A stretch of DNA of 64,000 nucleotides from NCBI RefSeq assembly GCF_000378245.1, contig NZ_KB899512.1:1-64000 (forward strand), read 5' to 3'. A model generated the notes under the pieces. That model was not told where the DNA came from, did no database searches, and saw nothing but the letters and a program-made list of their open reading frames with translations. The position numbers were made by a program, and so were the translations under genes. Below, piece by piece: positions 19,697 through 28,625 of the stretch (its first letter is position 1; every line of letters begins with the position of its first letter). Source of the DNA: Aromatoleum toluclasticum ATCC 700605 (lineage in GTDB: Bacteria; Pseudomonadota; Gammaproteobacteria; Burkholderiales; Rhodocyclaceae).

Positions 19697-20047
19697 ATGT
19701 GCGAATACTTCGTCAAGGCCGACCCGATCCAGTACGAGCAGCGCACCCGCACGATCCGCATCCACGGCGTGCTCACCAGCATCCGGCTGGAGAACATGGT
19801 GTGGGACATCCTCGCCGAGATGGCCGAGGAAGAGCGCTGCACCACCAATCATCTCGTCGTGACCTTCCACGACGAGATCCTCGCGCACCGGGGGGAGGTG
19901 CCGAACTTCGCCTCCTTTCTGCGCGTGACCTGCATGCGCTATCTGCGGCGCAGGCTCATCGCGGCGGAGCGCGCACTCCCAAACGCACCGTCGCCGGCGC
20001 TCCCGGCGGCAGCTCCGAAGATCGTCGCGATGGCGGCCAGGACCTAA
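19697..20047 (+). CDS. Ribbon-helix-helix (RHH_4-like) protein
   Basis: 116 residues. The segment RTIRIHGVLTSIRLENMVWDIL followed by ...AEEERCTTNHLVVTFHDEI fits the RHH_4-type ribbon-helix-helix fold: a short beta strand, then two helices. The tail is Ala/Pro-rich and basic in part. It begins 19 bases after the GMC gene, so it is probably the third gene of that operon. RHH proteins bind DNA as dimers, which would make this a candidate autoregulator of the operon; that role is inference. Confidence 0.6.
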   Translation: MCEYFVKADPIQYEQRTRTIRIHGVLTSIRLENMVWDILAEMAEEERCTTNHLVVTFHDEILAHRGEVPNFASFLRVTCMRYLRRRLIAAERALPNAPSPALPAAAPKIVAMAART

Positions 20048-20104
20048 GTCCGAGCGCGCCCGCGACACCATCGACTGAACAATCCCCCAACTAACGGAGC
20101 GTCC

Positions 20105-20500
20105 ATGGCCAAGATCATCCACAGCATGATCCGCGTGCTCGACCTCGACAAATCGATGCGCTTCTATGAAGACGTGCTCGACCTGCGCGAAGCGCATCGC
20201 CTCGACTTTCCCGAGTTCACGCTCGTCTACCTGCGCAACGCGGAGAACGACTACGAACTCGAACTGACGCTCAACAAGGGCCGCGAAGAGGCCTACACGC
20301 ACGGCACCGGCTACGGCCACATCGCCGTCGTCGAACCGGACGTCACCGCGCGCCACGCCGAACTCACGGCCAAGGGCTACGAGCCGGCGCCGGTGAAGGA
20401 ATTCAAGCGCGGCGACGAACTGCTCGCACGCTTCTTCTTCATCCAGGACCCGGACGGCTACAAGATCGAGGTGCTCGAGCGCCACGGCCACTACCGGTGA
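20105..20500 (+). CDS. gloA: Lactoylglutathione lyase (glyoxalase I), VOC family
   Basis: 131 residues, normal for bacterial glyoxalase I. The two beta-alpha-beta-beta-beta units give the expected metal ligands His6 (IHSMIRV), Glu53 (LELTLN), His72 (GYGHIAV) and Glu122 (KIEVLE), which align with His5, Glu56, His74 and Glu122 of the E. coli enzyme. Converts the methylglyoxal-glutathione hemithioacetal to S-lactoylglutathione. GGAGCG precedes the start codon. It follows the RHH gene by 57 bases. A likely terminator lies downstream. Confidence 0.9.
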   Translation: MAKIIHSMIRVLDLDKSMRFYEDVLDLREAHRLDFPEFTLVYLRNAENDYELELTLNKGREEAYTHGTGYGHIAVVEPDVTARHAELTAKGYEPAPVKEFKRGDELLARFFFIQDPDGYKIEVLERHGHYR

Positions 20501-20550
20501 CAACGCAGCGCCGCTGAACCCGCCACCACAATCCCTTGCCCGACCCGTGC

Positions 20551-20589
20551 CGGACGCCCCCCGCCGGCGCGGAGGGTTTTCTGCGTCCG
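20551..20589 (+). terminator. Probable terminator of the gloA transcript
   Basis: A GC-rich stem (CCCCCGC / GCGGAGGG around a CGGC loop) is followed by TTTT at 20577-20580. The whole is enclosed by CGGACGC at 20551-20557 pairing with GCGTCCG at 20583-20589. Confidence 0.6.
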
Positions 20590-20649
20590 TCATTCCACGC
20601 CGATCGAAGTCACGCCCCTCCCCGCCCTTGCGACGATCTGCCGGGCAAT

Positions 20650-20679
20650 GGTTCAGGGCGCCCCACGTCGCCCTGAACC
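20650..20679. repeat. Perfect 11-bp inverted repeat
   Basis: GGTTCAGGGCG at 20650-20660 pairs with CGCCCTGAACC at 20669-20679 around an 8-base loop. The arm resembles the GCCCTGAGC core of the dispersed repeats at 9153, 15566 and 40536, so it may be a relic of the same family. Confidence 0.5.
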
Positions 20680-20899
20680 CGAATGGCAGTGCCTTGTCGG
20701 GTCGATAGTTCGATATGCGGTGACGAATGGCAGTCGGGCTGCAAGATCCTGGCCGCCGCGTTGCCCGGAGCGAGGCCGACGGAGCGCTCCCCTCGCAGCG
20801 AAACCCCGTATTTTCAATAGCATGCCAGCGCAGAAGAGCATGCCCGGTATGCATTCACCTTCATATTTTCCTTTGCGCCGGACGGTGCTAGCATCGCTC

Positions 20900-20925
20900 C
20901 ATCAAATTGTTTGATGTCACACAAT
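20900..20925. promoter_or_regulatory. Candidate operator of the molybdoenzyme operon
   Basis: Two overlapping palindromes: CATCAAA-TTG-TTTGATG (20900-20916, perfect) and ATTGTTTGATGTCACACAAT (20906-20925, arms matching at 8 of 9 positions around a TG centre). Size and symmetry suit a dimeric MarR- or GntR-type regulator. The site lies about 40 bases before the start of the 2Fe-2S subunit gene. The protein that would bind it is unknown. Confidence 0.5.
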
Positions 20926-20961
20926 CAATCCGCCAGACCTTCCCGCGGAACAGGAGGCGAC

Positions 20962-21447
20962 ATGAAGGAACTGCTGACACTGACGGTGAATGGCCGGCTG
21001 CGCGAGGACGCGGTCGCCGGGAACGCGCTGCTGATCGACTACCTGCGCGACACGCTGGGCCTGACGGGTACCAAACAGGGCTGCGACGGCGGCGAGTGCG
21101 GTGCGTGCACGGTGCTGGTGGACGGCGAGCCGCGGCTCGCGTGCAGCACGCTCGCGCACGGCGTCGCCGGGCGGCACATCGAGACGATAGAAGGCCTGAG
21201 CACCGCCGGCAACCTGTCGCGCCTGCAGCGCGCCTTCCACGAACATCTGGGCGCCCAGTGCGGCTTCTGCACGCCGGGCATGATCATGGCCGCCGACGCG
21301 CTGCTGCGGCGCAATCCGCAGCCCTCGCGCGACGAGATCCGCGCGGCGCTCGCCGGCAATCTGTGCCGCTGCACCGGCTACGTGAAGATCCTCGATTCCG
21401 TCGAGGCCGCGGCGCGCTGCGGGGACGTCGCGGGGGTGGCGGCATGA
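20962..21447 (+). CDS. Molybdoenzyme 2Fe-2S subunit, 4-hydroxybenzoyl-CoA reductase gamma type
   Basis: 161 residues, the length I recall for Thauera HcrC. Two [2Fe-2S] clusters are predicted: the plant-type one on Cys41, Cys46, Cys49, Cys61 and the second on Cys100, Cys103, Cys135, Cys137 (CGFC...CRC). It passes electrons between the FAD and molybdenum subunits. The ATG at 20962 has AGGAGG upstream and is preferred over an ATG at 20911. The stop overlaps the next start as ATGA, so the subunits are translationally coupled. Candidate operator sequences lie just upstream. Confidence 0.88.
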   Translation: MKELLTLTVNGRLREDAVAGNALLIDYLRDTLGLTGTKQGCDGGECGACTVLVDGEPRLACSTLAHGVAGRHIETIEGLSTAGNLSRLQRAFHEHLGAQCGFCTPGMIMAADALLRRNPQPSRDEIRAALAGNLCRCTGYVKILDSVEAAARCGDVAGVAA

Positions 21448-23837
21448 ACGCGCCCGAACGCACCTTGCCGCGCCCCCTCACGCACGTTGGGCAGGCGGGC
21501 GACGCGCCCGGCGGGGTCGGCGCCCGCATGCCGCTGATCGACGGCGTCGACAAGGTCACCGGCAATGCCCGCTACACCGCCGACCTGCCCGCGCAGGGCG
21601 CTCTCGTCGGCCGCCTCCTGCGCAGCCCCTGGGCGCATGCCGAGATCGTCTCGGTCGATATCGCCGACGCGCTCGGGCTGCCGGGCGTGCGTGCGGTGAT
21701 CACGGGTGAGGAATGCGACACCCCTTACGGCGTGATCCCCATCGCGCAGAACGAATTCCCCCTCGCGCGCGGCCGCATCCGTTACATCGGCGAACCGCTC
21801 GCAGCCGTCGCGGCGGTCGACGAGGCGACGGCCGACGCGGCAATCGCGCTGATCCGCTTCGAGGTGCGCGAGCTGCCCGCGTACTTCGAGGCCGCGGACG
21901 CGCGCAAGCCCGACGCGGTACTGCTGCACGACAACAAGAAGGGCAACATCGAGCGCGAGGTGCATAACGAGTTCGGCGACACCGCCGCGGGCTTCGCCGC
22001 GGCCGACCTGATCCGCGAGGACGTCTTCGAGTGCGCCGAGGTCCATCACGCGATGATGGAGCCCAACGCCGCGCTCGCCGCGTGGGACGCAGAGCGCGGC
22101 CACCTGACCTTGTGGTCGGTCACGCAGGTGCCCTACTACGTCCATGAATCGCTCTCCCGCTGCATGAACCTCGACGCGGCCTACATCCGCGTGATCAAAC
22201 CCTTCGTCGGCGGCGGCTTCGGCCACCGCGTCGAGACGCTGAACTTCGAGATCATCTGTGCGCTGCTCGCCCGCGCCGCGCGCGGCACCGTGCGCCTGCT
22301 GCAGAGCCGCGAGGAGGCCTTCCTGACCCACCGCGGCCGGCCCCAGACCCACATCCGCATGAAGCTCGGCCTCACCCGTGAAGGCCGCATGACCGCCTGC
22401 GAAGCCGAGGTCGTGCAGCGCGGCGGCGCCTACGGCGGCTACGGCCTCGTCACGATCCTGTATTCAGGCGCGCTGCTCAACGGCCTGTACGACCTGCCCG
22501 CGGTGAAATACAACGGCTACCGCGTGTATACGAACACCCCGCCCTGCGGCGCGATGCGCGGCCACGGCACCGTCAACGTGCGCTTCGCGTTCGAATCCTT
22601 GCTCGACTCGATGGCCGCCGAGCTGGGTCTCGACGCCTTCGCGGTGCGCCGGCGCAACCTGCTCGCCGCACCGGCCGAGACGATCAACGGGCTGAAGGTG
22701 ATGAGCTACGGCCTGCCCGAATGCCTCGACTGGGTGGAAGAAGCGTCGGGCTGGCGCGAGCGCGCCGCGCGGCTGTGCGACGACGGCCCGATCCGCCGCG
22801 GCATCGGCATCGCCTGCTCGCACTTCGTCAGCGGCTCGGCCAAGCCGGTGCATTTCACCGGCCAGCCGCACGCGACGATCGCGCTGCGCGTGGACTTCGA
22901 CGCCGCGATCACGATCCTGACCGGCGCCTCCGACATCGGCCAGGGCTCGTCGACGATCATCAGCCAGGTCGTCGCCGAAGTGCTGGGCGTCGCCCAGCGC
23001 CGCCTGCGCCTCATCGCCACCGACTCCGCGCTCACGCCCAAGGACAACGGCTCGTATTCCTCGCGCGTGACCTTCATGGTCGGCAACGCCGCGGCCGACG
23101 CCGCGCACAATCTCAAGCGCGTGCTCGTCGCCGCGGCGGCGAAGCGGCTCGGCGTGAGCGAGGGGGAAGTCGACTGGCTCGGCGAAGCGGCCGCGGTCGT
23201 CGGCGATCCCGCGCACCAGATCGGCTTCCACGAGATCGTCGAGGAAGCGCTGGTCGACACCGGCATGCTCACCGTCAAGGGCACCTTCACCTGCCCGATC
23301 GAGTTCCAGGGCGGCAAGCAGCGCGGCGGCGCGGTCGGCTCGACGATGGGTTTCTCCTACGCCGCACAGGCGGTGCAGGTCGCGGTCGATACCGAGCTCG
23401 GCACCGTCACCGTCGAGAAGGTCTGGGCCGCCATCGACTGCGGTTTCGCGATCAACCCGATGTCGGTCGAAGGCCAGGTGCAGGGCGCCGTGTGGATGGG
23501 CATGGGCCAGGCGCTGTCCGAGGAGACGGTGTACGAGAACGGCCGCCACAAGGCGGTCAGCCTGCTCGACTACCGCGTGCCGACGATGGCCGAATCGCCC
23601 GAGATCGACGTGCATATCGTCGAGAGCATGGACCCCAACGGCCCCTTCGGCGCCAAGGAAGCGAGCGAAGGCCCGCTCGCCGGCGTCATGCCCGCGATCG
23701 CCGCGGCGATCGAGGATGCGACCGGCCGCCGCATCCGCCAGCTCCCCTTCACCCCGGACCGCGTCTTCGACGCGCTCAACCGCAAACCCCGCCCCGGCGC
23801 CGTCGCGCCGGCGGCCACCCGGCGAGGAGAGGCATGA
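21444..23837 (+). CDS. Molybdenum-cofactor subunit, 4-hydroxybenzoyl-CoA reductase alpha type
   Basis: 797 residues of the xanthine oxidase family. The N-terminus ([20 protein letters not shown]) is the usual hammerhead domain entry. The cofactor-binding part contains [62 protein letters not shown] and the C-terminal [15 protein letters not shown], whose Glu in GAKE is the family's catalytic residue. From memory, long blocks resemble Thauera aromatica HcrA, which removes the phenolic hydroxyl of 4-hydroxybenzoyl-CoA. A paralogue with another aromatic-CoA or heterocyclic substrate is possible. The start at 21444 overlaps the preceding stop (ATGA), and the end overlaps the next start in the same way. 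Confidence 0.87.
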   Translation: MNAPERTLPRPLTHVGQAGDAPGGVGARMPLIDGVDKVTGNARYTADLPAQGALVGRLLRSPWAHAEIVSVDIADALGLPGVRAVITGEECDTPYGVIPIAQNEFPLARGRIRYIGEPLAAVAAVDEATADAAIALIRFEVRELPAYFEAADARKPDAVLLHDNKKGNIEREVHNEFGDTAAGFAAADLIREDVFECAEVHHAMMEPNAALAAWDAERGHLTLWSVTQVPYYVHESLSRCMNLDAAYIRVIKPFVGGGFGHRVETLNFEIICALLARAARGTVRLLQSREEAFLTHRGRPQTHIRMKLGLTREGRMTACEAEVVQRGGAYGGYGLVTILYSGALLNGLYDLPAVKYNGYRVYTNTPPCGAMRGHGTVNVRFAFESLLDSMAAELGLDAFAVRRRNLLAAPAETINGLKVMSYGLPECLDWVEEASGWRERAARLCDDGPIRRGIGIACSHFVSGSAKPVHFTGQPHATIALRVDFDAAITILTGASDIGQGSSTIISQVVAEVLGVAQRRLRLIATDSALTPKDNGSYSSRVTFMVGNAAADAAHNLKRVLVAAAAKRLGVSEGEVDWLGEAAAVVGDPAHQIGFHEIVEEALVDTGMLTVKGTFTCPIEFQGGKQRGGAVGSTMGFSYAAQAVQVAVDTELGTVTVEKVWAAIDCGFAINPMSVEGQVQGAVWMGMGQALSEETVYENGRHKAVSLLDYRVPTMAESPEIDVHIVESMDPNGPFGAKEASEGPLAGVMPAIAAAIEDATGRRIRQLPFTPDRVFDALNRKPRPGAVAPAATRRGEA

Positions 23838-24826
23838 TGGGCACCCTGTCCGAATTCCGTCTGATGCGTGCGGCGAGTGCCGCGGACGCGGTGCGCCTGC
23901 GCGCCGAATTCCCGGCCAGCCGCTTCATCGCCGGCGGCACCGACCTGCTGCCTAACATGCGCCGCGGGCTGGTCGGCGCCGAGGTCCTGATCGACCTCGG
24001 TGGCGTCGGCGAGATACGGGAGATGCGCCGCGACGGCGACACCCTGCGCATCGGCGCCGGCGTCACGCTCGCGACGCTCGCGGCCGACCCGCCCGTCGTC
24101 GCCCACCTGCCCGCGCTCGCCCAGGCCGCGCTGGCCGTCGCCGGCCCCACGCACCGCCGCGCCGCGACGCTGGGCGGCAACCTGTGCCTCGACACCCGCT
24201 GCCAGTACTACAACCAGAGCGAGGACTGGCGTCGCGGCAACGACTTCTGCATGAAGCGTTCCGGCGACGTCTGCCGCGTCGCGCCGAAATCGAGCCGCTG
24301 CTACGCGGCCTTCAGCGGCGACGTCGCACCGGCGCTGCTCGCGCTCGGCGCCGAAGTCGAGCTCCTCGGCCCGCAGGGACTGCGCCGCCTGCCGCTCGCG
24401 GACTTCTACGTCGATGACGGCATGAACTGGCTCGCGCTCGGCCCCGACGAGCTGCTCGTCGCGGTGACGGTGCCGCTCGTTTCGGGCCGTGCGAGTGCCT
24501 ACGAAAAGATCCGCGTGCGCGGCGCGATCGACTTCCCGCTCGCGGGCGTCGCCGTGGCGCTGCGCCGCGACGGCGAGCTGATCGGCGAGCTGCGCGTCGC
24601 CTGCACCGGCGTATCCTCGCGCCCAGAGTTCATCGCCGGGCTGGACGAACTCGTCGGCAAGCCGCTCGACGACGCCGCACTGGCTACAATGGAGCGTCAC
24701 CTCAAGCGCGGCATCCAGCCGATGGAGACGACGCTCGTGAGCGTCCCGTACCGTCGCCGCGCGACGCCGGCGCTGGCGAAGCGGCTCGTGCGCCGGCTGT
24801 GGGATGAAGCCCGACAAGGAGCCTGA
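23834..24826 (+). CDS. FAD subunit with extra [4Fe-4S] site, 4-hydroxybenzoyl-CoA reductase beta type
   Basis: 330 residues of the CO-dehydrogenase flavoprotein fold: [15 protein letters not shown] (FAD pyrophosphate loop) and [13 protein letters not shown]. Between these and the C-terminal domain lies a cysteine-containing insertion with DTRC, NDFC, GDVC and SSRC. In 4-hydroxybenzoyl-CoA reductase four cysteines at such positions bind an additional [4Fe-4S] cluster that ordinary xanthine dehydrogenases lack. This is the best evidence for the HCR subfamily. The start (23834, or ATG at 23837) overlaps the alpha-subunit stop; GAGGAGAGG is upstream. The gene order here is gamma-alpha-beta. Confidence 0.9.
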   Translation: MMGTLSEFRLMRAASAADAVRLRAEFPASRFIAGGTDLLPNMRRGLVGAEVLIDLGGVGEIREMRRDGDTLRIGAGVTLATLAADPPVVAHLPALAQAALAVAGPTHRRAATLGGNLCLDTRCQYYNQSEDWRRGNDFCMKRSGDVCRVAPKSSRCYAAFSGDVAPALLALGAEVELLGPQGLRRLPLADFYVDDGMNWLALGPDELLVAVTVPLVSGRASAYEKIRVRGAIDFPLAGVAVALRRDGELIGELRVACTGVSSRPEFIAGLDELVGKPLDDAALATMERHLKRGIQPMETTLVSVPYRRRATPALAKRLVRRLWDEARQGA

Positions 24827-24827
24827 C

Positions 24828-25820
24828 ATGGACAGTGTCAACCTCGAAGTGCTGCGCCAGGCCGTCGCGTGGAGCGAAGCCGGCGTCCCGGTCACGCTCG
24901 CGACCGTGGTGCGCACCTGGGGCTCGTCCCCGCGCCCCGAAGGCGCGCTGCTCGCGATCGCCGGCGACGGGCGGCTGGTCGGTTCCGTGTCCGGCGGCTG
25001 CATCGAGGACGACCTCCTCGACCGCCTGCGCACCGAACGCCCCGCGCGGCCCGAGCACGTCACCTACGGCATCACCGCCGACCAGACGCGCCGCTTCGGC
25101 CTGCCCTGCGGCGGCAAGCTGGAACTGGTGCTGGAGCCGGTCGCCGCCGGCAACCGCCTCGCCGACACGCTCGCCGCAATCGAACACGGCGAGATGGTCG
25201 CGCGCCGCCTCGACCTCACGAGCGGCGCCGTCGACCTCCTCGGCGACGTCCCCGACAGCGCCGTCGTGTTCGACGGCCGCACGCTGGTGTCCGCCTTCGG
25301 CCCGCGCTGGCGCATGCTGATCATCGGCGCCGGCCAGCTGTCGCGCTATCTCGCCGAATTCGCGCTGGCGCTCGACTACCAGGTCACGATCTGCGAGCCG
25401 CGCGAGGAATACCGCGAAAGCTGGGCCGTGCCCGGCGCGGCGATCACGACCGAGATGCCCGACGACGCGGTGACGGCGCTGCGCCCCGACCGCCGCACCG
25501 TGATCATCGGCGGCACCCACGACCCCAAGCTCGACGACCTCGCGCTGATCGACGCGCTCAAGACCAACGCCTTCTACGTCGGCGCGATCGGCTCGCGCGC
25601 CAACAGCGAACGGCGGCGCGAGCGGCTCAAGCTCTTCGACCTCACCGATGCCGACGTCGACCGCCTGCACGGGCCGGTCGGCCTGCCGCTGGGCAGCCGC
25701 ACCCCGCCCGAGATCGCGCTGGCGATCCTCGCCGACATCACCGCTCGCCGCAACGGCGTCACGCTGGTCGCCACCGAATCACGCCAAGCTTCGGTCGGCG
25801 ACGCCTGCCCGGCGCTCTGA
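24828..25820 (+). CDS. XdhC-family molybdenum cofactor insertion protein
   Basis: 330 residues. The N-terminal XdhC/CoxI domain contains LATVVRTWGSSPRPEGALLAI and SVSGGCIEDDLL; the C-terminal Rossmann-like domain contains LIIGAGQLSRYLAEFA and AIGSRANSERRRERL. XdhC proteins bind and protect molybdenum cofactor, help its sulfuration and deliver it to xanthine-oxidase-family enzymes. AAGGAG precedes the ATG at 24828, one base after the stop of the FAD subunit gene, so it is cotranscribed and probably dedicated to this enzyme. Confidence 0.9.
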   Translation: MDSVNLEVLRQAVAWSEAGVPVTLATVVRTWGSSPRPEGALLAIAGDGRLVGSVSGGCIEDDLLDRLRTERPARPEHVTYGITADQTRRFGLPCGGKLELVLEPVAAGNRLADTLAAIEHGEMVARRLDLTSGAVDLLGDVPDSAVVFDGRTLVSAFGPRWRMLIIGAGQLSRYLAEFALALDYQVTICEPREEYRESWAVPGAAITTEMPDDAVTALRPDRRTVIIGGTHDPKLDDLALIDALKTNAFYVGAIGSRANSERRRERLKLFDLTDADVDRLHGPVGLPLGSRTPPEIALAILADITARRNGVTLVATESRQASVGDACPAL

Positions 25821-25989
25821 GCGGGCCTTCGCGGAACCCGGACGCAGCCATGCGTTGCGGGTTCCGCCTTGCGCCCGTCGTGCGGAATTGCCCAAAAAGC
25901 GTAAATTTCATCCACCGGACGGTGACGTTTTCAGCGGATGAGATCAAAGTAGGCACTCGCCGGCGGCAATGCGACCGAGGGAGGGGCAC

Positions 25990-26334
25990 ATGGGCACGGA
26001 GATCGACGGGCGCAGCGCGGCGCCATCCTTCCCATACCTGCTTTACCGCTACCTGTGGCCCTTCCAGTACTTCCGCGACGTCACCCGCGGCGGCCGCATG
26101 GAGCGCCAGCAGAACTACCGCCACAACCGCGCGATGCGCCGCTACCTCCCCGGTTTCATCGCGAAATGGAGCTTCCTGACGGTCCTCGCGATGTCCTCCG
26201 GCGGCGCGCTGGAACGGTTCGGCCTCGCCGTGCCGGCGGCAGGCTGCTTCATCTTCGCCACCTGGACGCTTCTCGTCGCGCTCGTGCTCGCCGTCGACTG
26301 GCTGTGGCTCGAACGCTTCCCGGAGCTTTACTAG
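25990..26334 (+). CDS. Small membrane protein of unknown function
   Basis: 114 residues. Aromatic, basic N-terminal half (LLYRYLWPFQYFRDVTRGG, RQQNYRHNRAMRRYLPGF), then two hydrophobic helices (about 57-75 and 83-104). I do not recognise the family. GGGAGGGG precedes the ATG at 25990. It lies about 170 bases after xdhC and converges on the ModE-type regulator gene, with only 4 bases between their ends. A link to the molybdoenzyme, such as membrane attachment or electron transfer, is possible from position only. Confidence 0.6.
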   Translation: MGTEIDGRSAAPSFPYLLYRYLWPFQYFRDVTRGGRMERQQNYRHNRAMRRYLPGFIAKWSFLTVLAMSSGGALERFGLAVPAAGCFIFATWTLLVALVLAVDWLWLERFPELY

Positions 26335-26338
26335 CCCC

Positions 26339-27442
26339 CTACTTGTACCAGGGCAGCGTGCGCCGCAGCGACACGATCTCGCCCGCACCGGCCGCGTCGT
26401 AGCCCGGCTGCGCCTCCGCCAGACGGCAGAAGGCGTCGCTGCGCAGGGCGTCGAGCACCGCGCGCATGCCCGGCCGCTCCAGCCCGTCCTTGAGACACAC
26501 GAGAAAATACTGTTCGTGCGCCAGCGGCACGAAGTCGAGGCCGAAGCGCCGTGCCGCCGCACGCAGCCCGAAGCCGCAGTCGGCACTGCCAGCCGCCACA
26601 TGCGCCGCGACCGACAGATGCGTGTGCTCTTCGGTCCCATACCCCGCGATCGCCGCCGGCGACATGCGCGCGCGCGCCAGCAGTTCGTCGAATACGAGGC
26701 GCGTGCCGGAGCCCTTCAGCCGGTTCACGAAAACGATGTCCGCCCGTGCGAGGTCCTCGAGCGCCGTCAGCCCGCGCGGGTTGCCGGACGCCACGATCAG
26801 GCCCTGCTCGCGCCGCGCGAAACGGATCAGCTTATGCACGCCCAGACGCAACTCACGCCCGATCGCGGCGTGGATCCCGGACCCGCGTCGGCACAGCCTT
26901 TCGTCGTCGAGCGGCAGATGGATGCCGGCGAGCACGCAACCGCCCGCGTTGAGCCGCTGCAGCGCCTGCGTACTGCCGACGTATTCCACGTCCAGCAGCA
27001 CGCGCGCCTCGCGCAACATCGCGTCGCGCAGCCCGCCGAACAGCAGGTCGTGGCTCGCAGCGGTCGGCAGCACGTCGAGCCCCGGATCCACCGCCAGCAG
27101 CAGCTCCCGGTCCAGCAGGCCGGCGAGGGTTTCCGCCTGCGGCAGCAGGCGCGCCAGCGCGCGCTTCTCGGCCCACAACAGCCTTTCCCCGAACTCCGAC
27201 AGCCGCGCCGCGCGCCCCTGCCCGCCGGCGATCAGCGCTTGGCCGAACGCCGCCTCGTGCCGCCGCAACTCGCCCCACAGATGGCGGTAGGACACTCCGA
27301 GCAACTCCGCCGCCTTCGCGATCGAGCCCTGCACGCGGATCGCGTCGAGCATCGCCGTCAGCGGATTGCCCAGCTGCAAGGGGCCGCCCGGCGGCGCATC
27401 CTCGCTGCCGGCGACGAAACGGTAATCGAGTGTCACGCCCAT
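26339..27442 (-). CDS. ModE-type HTH regulator fused to a periplasmic-binding-protein-like domain
   Basis: 367 residues. Residues about 20-110 form a winged helix-turn-helix like the N-terminus of ModE (LTAMLDAIRVQGSIAKAAELLGVSYRHLWGELRR). From about residue 115 comes a PBP-like domain (VLPTAASHDLLFGGLRDAM, VYVGSTQALQRLNAGGC-like region, IVFVNRLKGSGTRLVFDELL, YLVCLKD-type end) as found in molybdate- or tungstate-sensing regulators. It probably senses an oxyanion and controls nearby genes. It is divergent from the tungstate-type binding protein gene across a 291-base gap and convergent with the molybdoenzyme operon. Confidence 0.82.
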   Translation of the reverse strand: MGVTLDYRFVAGSEDAPPGGPLQLGNPLTAMLDAIRVQGSIAKAAELLGVSYRHLWGELRRHEAAFGQALIAGGQGRAARLSEFGERLLWAEKRALARLLPQAETLAGLLDRELLLAVDPGLDVLPTAASHDLLFGGLRDAMLREARVLLDVEYVGSTQALQRLNAGGCVLAGIHLPLDDERLCRRGSGIHAAIGRELRLGVHKLIRFARREQGLIVASGNPRGLTALEDLARADIVFVNRLKGSGTRLVFDELLARARMSPAAIAGYGTEEHTHLSVAAHVAAGSADCGFGLRAAARRFGLDFVPLAHEQYFLVCLKDGLERPGMRAVLDALRSDAFCRLAEAQPGYDAAGAGEIVSLRRTLPWYK

Positions 27443-27625
27443 GCATCGAGCTTAACCGAATTTCGCCCCGCCCTTGCCTGCGGCCCCGCGCGCGCCCTTG
27501 CGCGCCGCCGCACCTGCACAAAAAGCAACACGGGTTTCTGCCGCGGCGCTCCGCGAGCGCAGCTTGATCCGACGCGACTCCCGCGTCATGGCGGCTGTCA
27601 CGCCGCGGGGAGGCGCAACGCAACC

Positions 27626-27643
27626 TATGCAATCCCGTGCATA
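27626..27643. promoter_or_regulatory. Candidate operator between the ModE-like regulator and the tungstate-binding protein
   Basis: TATGCA-ATCCCG-TGCATA is a perfect inverted repeat with 6-base arms and a 6-base spacer, about 90 bases before the binding-protein start and about 185 bases before the regulator start. It does not resemble the E. coli ModE box. The rest of the 291-base divergent gap (27443-27733) shows no gene. Confidence 0.4.
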
Positions 27644-27733
27644 AGCCACTCTAGCCCGCCCGACACAGTCCGGGCGCCCCCCTGCGGGTTTTGATACAAA
27701 CAAGCACCAACAACACCACCACGGAGACCCGTA

Positions 27734-28555
27734 ATGGCCAGTCTGTTCCGCCCCCTGCTGCTCGCCTGCGCCTGCCTGCTGGGCATCGCCGGCGTGCACG
27801 CCGAAGACAGGTTCATCACCGTCGCGTCGACCACCTCCACCGAACAGTCGGGCCTCTTCGGCCACCTGCTGCCGCGTTTCGAGCAGCAGGCGGGCTTCAA
27901 GGTGCGCGTCGTCGCGCTCGGCACCGGCCAGGCGCTCGACACCGCGCGCCGCGGCGACGCCGACGTCGTGTTCGTGCACGATCGCGCCGCGGAGGAGAAA
28001 TTCGTCAGCGACGGTTTCGGCGTCGAGCGCAAGGAAGTGATGTACAACGACTTCATCCTCGTCGGGCCGAAGGCCGACCCGGCCAAGGTCGCCGGCGGGC
28101 ACGACATCGTCGAGGCGCTGAAGAAGGTCGAGGCCACAAAGGCGCCCTTCGTGTCGCGCGGCGACAAGAGCGGCACGCACGCGGCCGAACTGCGCCTGTG
28201 GAAGCTCACCGGCATCGACCTCGAACAGGCGAAGGGCCCGTGGTACCGCGACTCCGGCTCCGGCATGGGCCCCGCGCTCAACATGGCGGCCTCGCTCGGC
28301 GCCTACATCCTCGCCGATCGCGGCACCTGGCTGTCGTTCAAGAACCGCCAGGACCTCGTGATCGCCGTCGAGGGCGATAAGCGCCTGTTCAACCAGTACG
28401 GCGTGATCCTCGTGAATCCGGCCAGGCACCCGCACGTGAAGCGCGAAATGGGTCAGCAGTTCATCGACTGGATCGTCTCGCCGGCCGGACAGAAGGCCAT
28501 CGCCGACTACAAGATCGACGGCGAACAACTCTTCTTCCCCAACGCAGCGAAGTGA
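27734..28555 (+). CDS. Tungstate/molybdate ABC transporter substrate-binding protein (TupA-like)
   Basis: 273 residues. An N-terminal signal peptide (likely cut after VHA, residue 23) is followed by ITVASTTSTEQSGLFGHLLP. The TTST-SGL pattern, then VGTGQALD-type VALGTGQALDTARRGDADVVFVH and VMYNDFILVGPKADP, is typical of TupA/WtpA-type tungstate-binding proteins. It captures the oxyanion in the periplasm for an ABC importer. The membrane and ATPase genes (tupB, tupC) do not follow; ubiU does, after 140 bases. So it is an orphan binding protein in this window, next to a ModE-type regulator and a molybdoenzyme operon. Confidence 0.88.
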   Translation: MASLFRPLLLACACLLGIAGVHAEDRFITVASTTSTEQSGLFGHLLPRFEQQAGFKVRVVALGTGQALDTARRGDADVVFVHDRAAEEKFVSDGFGVERKEVMYNDFILVGPKADPAKVAGGHDIVEALKKVEATKAPFVSRGDKSGTHAAELRLWKLTGIDLEQAKGPWYRDSGSGMGPALNMAASLGAYILADRGTWLSFKNRQDLVIAVEGDKRLFNQYGVILVNPARHPHVKREMGQQFIDWIVSPAGQKAIADYKIDGEQLFFPNAAK

Positions 28556-28625
28556 TCGCCAATACGCGGCGGGCACGCGCACCGGCCGTGCCCGCCGCGA
28601 TTTGTGCCGCCGACCGGCACACCCC

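Larger units (their letters stand above)
20501..20961. other. Gene-free interval (460 bp) with hairpins and a candidate operator
   Basis: I see no convincing gene here. The interval contains a terminator-like structure after gloA (20551-20589), a perfect 11-bp hairpin (20650-20679) and an AT-rich double palindrome (20900-20925) just before the molybdoenzyme operon. The stretch from about 20800 to 20930 is clearly AT-richer than its surroundings, as expected for a promoter region. Confidence 0.7.
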
